From NCBI GenBank assembly GCA_964547415.1, contig CAZJNX010000211.1:1-7787 (forward strand): a DNA stretch of 7,787 nucleotides, given 5' to 3'. This document shows positions 6,190 through 7,787 of this stretch, piece after piece. Below the pieces are notes generated by a model, which was given only the letters and a program-made list of their open reading frames with translations, made no database searches and was not told where the DNA came from. The translations under genes were made by a program, and so were the position numbers. The stretch's first letter is position 1. Every line of letters begins with the position of its first letter. This DNA comes from CAZJNX01 sp964547415 (GTDB taxonomy: Bacteria > Pseudomonadota > Alphaproteobacteria > Rhizobiales > Amorphaceae).

Positions 6190-7787
6190 ATGGCGCCGCA
6201 CGACGCGGATCCGGCCGGCGACGGGGTCGCCATCATCGGCATGGCCGTGCGCCTGCCGGGCGCTGCGGACGTCGACGCGTTCTGGCGCAAGCTCGTCGGC
6301 GGCGTCCCGGCGATCCGCCGCGCGGACGACGCGGCCCTGCGCGCCGCCGGCTTCTCCGACGAGGCGCTGGCGGACCCGGACCTCGTGCGCGCCTTCGGCT
6401 GGCTCGACGACGTGGACGCCTTCGACGCCGGCTTCTTCGGCTACCCGCCCGCCCGCGCGGCGGGGCTCGACCCCCAGCAGCGCCTCCTCCTCGAGCTCGC
6501 CTGGCAAGCCATGGAGCACGCGGGCCACGCCCCCGGCACCGTCGCGGGCACCGTCGGCACCTACCTCGCGATCACCGAGAGCAGCTATCGCCCGGCCGTC
6601 GCGGACGGGCTCGAGGACGCCGTCTTCGCCCTCACCGCCCGGGACAAGGACTACGCGGCCTCCCGCATCGCCTACAAGCTCGACCTCACGGGCCCGAGCC
6701 TGATGATCCAGTCCGCCTCCTCCGGCTCGCTCGCGGCCGTCCACGCGGCGGTGGAGGGGATCGTGAGCGGCCAGTGCGACATGGCGCTCGCGGGCGGGGC
6801 GTCCGTCACCCTGCCCCAGGGCGCCTACCGCCACGCCCCCGGCCTGATGCTGTCGCCCTCCGGCACCTGCCGCGCCTTCGACGCGCGGGCCGACGGCGCG
6901 GCGCCCGGCAACGGCGTCGGCGTCGTGGTGCTGAAGCCGCTCGCCCGGGCGATCGAGGACCAGGACACGGTCTACGCGGTGATCCGCGGCTCGGCCCTCG
7001 CCAACGACGGGGCGGACAAGTCCGACTACCTGGCGCCGAGCGTCACCGGCCAGGCGCGGGTGGTGGGCGAGGCGCTCGCCGTCGCGGGCATCGACCCTGC
7101 CACAGTCGGCTACGTGGAGACCCACGGGACCGGCACGCCCATCGGCGATCCCATCGAGGTGCGGGCGCTCGCCCGGGTGTTCCGCCGCGAGGCCTTCGGC
7201 GAGCGCCGCCTCGCCCTCGGCACGCTGAAGCCCGCCATCGGGCACCTGCACGTGGCGAGCGGGGTGGCCGGTCTCGTCAAGGCGGCGCTCGCCGTCCACC
7301 ACGGGCTGATCCCGCCGAGCCTCGGCTTCGACGAGCCGAACCCGGAGGCTGGCCTCGAGGCGACGCCCTTCTTCGTCAACACCGCGCTCAGCGGCTGGCC
7401 GGTCGAGGGGCCGCGCCGGGCCGGCGTGAGCGCCTTCGGTCTCGGCGGCACCAACGTCCACGTGGTGCTGGAGGAAGCGCCGCCCCTGGCCCCCGCCGCC
7501 ACGGCCGCCGCCGGCCCGCTCCCGGTCCTCGTGAGCGCCCGCACGGCCGAGGCGCTGGAGCGGGCGAAGGCGTCCCTCGCCCGGCACCTCCACACCCTCG
7601 GCCCCGGGGACCTTGCGAGCGCCGCCTTCACCCTCGCCGCGGGCCGCCGCGCCTTCGAGCACCGCGCCGCCGTCCTCGCCGCGACGCCGGCCGAGGCCAC
7701 CGATGCCCTCGCGGGCGGCGCCTCCATCGCCCCCGACGCGCCCGGCGAGCTGGCGGCCCGCCCCCGCCGCTGGCTCGCTGGCGAAGC
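6190..7787 (+). CDS. PKS with N-terminal ketosynthase carrying Ser in place of the catalytic Cys (3' partial)
   Basis: Start of a modular PKS or PKS-NRPS protein, 532 complete codons seen before the window ends with the frame still open. Only 12 residues (MAPHDADPAGDG) precede the KS motif VAIIGMA, so there is no coiled-coil docking domain. The KS covers residues 13-429; the remaining 103 residues form the post-KS linker that normally leads into an AT. It lies 12 bases after the upstream synthetase, in the same reading frame, and would be the natural acceptor of its PCP-bound thiazoline intermediate. The active-site motif reads IQSASSGSLAAVH, with Ser177 where Cys is expected. The gene is otherwise intact, with normal coding bias and no frameshift, so it is not an evident pseudogene. 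Domains beyond the KS and linker cannot be judged from here. Confidence 0.95.
   Translation, partial: MAPHDADPAGDGVAIIGMAVRLPGAADVDAFWRKLVGGVPAIRRADDAALRAAGFSDEALADPDLVRAFGWLDDVDAFDAGFFGYPPARAAGLDPQQRLLLELAWQAMEHAGHAPGTVAGTVGTYLAITESSYRPAVADGLEDAVFALTARDKDYAASRIAYKLDLTGPSLMIQSASSGSLAAVHAAVEGIVSGQCDMALAGGASVTLPQGAYRHAPGLMLSPSGTCRAFDARADGAAPGNGVGVVVLKPLARAIEDQDTVYAVIRGSALANDGADKSDYLAPSVTGQARVVGEALAVAGIDPATVGYVETHGTGTPIGDPIEVRALARVFRREAFGERRLALGTLKPAIGHLHVASGVAGLVKAALAVHHGLIPPSLGFDEPNPEAGLEATPFFVNTALSGWPVEGPRRAGVSAFGLGGTNVHVVLEEAPPLAPAATAAAGPLPVLVSARTAEALERAKASLARHLHTLGPGDLASAAFTLAAGRRAFEHRAAVLAATPAEATDALAGGASIAPDAPGELAARPRRWLAGE
6226..7476 (+). other. KS domain of module 2, Cys-to-Ser at the nucleophile position
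   Basis: Condensing domain, residues 13-429. Recognisable motifs are VAIIGMAVRLPG, LDPQQRLLLE, TGPSLMIQSASSGSL, NGVGVVVLK, VETHGTGTPIGDPIE, LKPAIGH and SAFGLGGTNVHVVLEE. His312 (7123-7125), Lys347 (7228-7230) and His352 (7243-7245) are in place. Counting back 135 residues from His312, the usual Cys-to-His distance, lands on Ser177 (TCC, 6718-6720). The motif compares with VQTACSTSL, common in KS domains of PKS-NRPS hybrids, so the preceding Gln is not odd but the missing Cys is. It may be non-elongating, a decarboxylase-like KS or a weak transferase. Confidence 0.93.
7477..7787 (+). other. Post-KS linker domain of the second PKS
   Basis: About 103 residues including LPVLVSARTAEALERAKASL, DLASAAFTLAAGRRAFEHRAAVLA and a Gly/Ala/Pro-rich end. 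This matches the alpha/beta linker between KS and AT in modular PKS, where SA+ and TLA-GR-F-HR patterns are typical. Whether a full AT follows or, as in the upstream module, none does, lies beyond the window. Confidence 0.8.

Noticed and set aside
6158..6703. + strand frame of about 181 codons beginning just before the second gene
   Set aside because: It overlaps the clear KS reading frame that starts at 6190 and has a low-complexity Ser/Arg/Pro product.
6718..6720. KSQ-type loading ketosynthase
   Set aside because: The substituted residue is Ser, not Gln; the Gln in the motif is three residues earlier, where hybrid KS domains often have one.
3406..7662. Antisense open frame of about 1418 codons spanning both genes
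   Set aside because: It runs opposite well-supported domains, crosses the gene junction, and its product is Arg/Gly/Glu/Val-rich with no recognisable domain. Very high GC at third codon positions removes stop codons from the opposite strand.

Overview
The window is very GC-rich coding DNA. Two lines counted by hand gave about 70% and 92% G+C, and the whole is probably around 75-80%. Codons end almost always in G or C, with CTC heavily used for leucine. This fits a high-GC bacterium; an alphaproteobacterium is my weak preference over an actinobacterium or myxobacterium, and the sequence does not settle it. Everything supportable lies on the + strand and belongs to one biosynthetic operon of the polyketide synthase / non-ribosomal peptide synthetase (PKS/NRPS) type.

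Layout. (1) Positions 1-6177 are one open frame, cut at its 5' end by the window edge. It opens with about 280 codons of Ala/Pro/Gly/Arg-rich low-complexity sequence, mostly degenerate tandem repeats of 24-25 residues. Then come a ketosynthase (KS), a collapsed acyltransferase (AT) region with no AT active site, an acyl carrier protein (ACP), a heterocyclization (Cy) domain with the DxxxxDxxS signature, an adenylation (A) domain whose specificity code reads DLFNMSLIWK (cysteine-like), a peptidyl carrier protein (PCP), and a short Ala/Pro tail ending in a basic cluster. (2) After a 12-base gap with a GGAGG ribosome binding site, a second gene starts at 6190 and runs off the 3' end. It begins almost directly with a second KS, followed by the usual post-KS linker. 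In this KS the nucleophilic cysteine position is serine, although both catalytic histidines and the lysine are in place at canonical spacing.

How the parts work together (inference). Protein 1 would extend an acyl chain by one polyketide step, with the extender unit supplied to its ACP by a separate trans-acting AT. It would then condense the chain with cysteine and cyclize it to a thiazoline on the PCP. There is no oxidase insertion, so thiazole formation would need another enzyme. Protein 2 would normally receive this intermediate on its KS, but the Cys-to-Ser change makes it uncertain whether that KS elongates. The AT-less KS-ACP-Cy-A(Cys)-PCP order resembles ClbK of the colibactin pathway and, more loosely, the thiazoline-forming synthetases of yersiniabactin and pyochelin type. 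The product cannot be named from this window.

No RNA gene, insertion sequence, CRISPR array, promoter or terminator was seen. The many other long open frames on both strands are composition-driven shadows.
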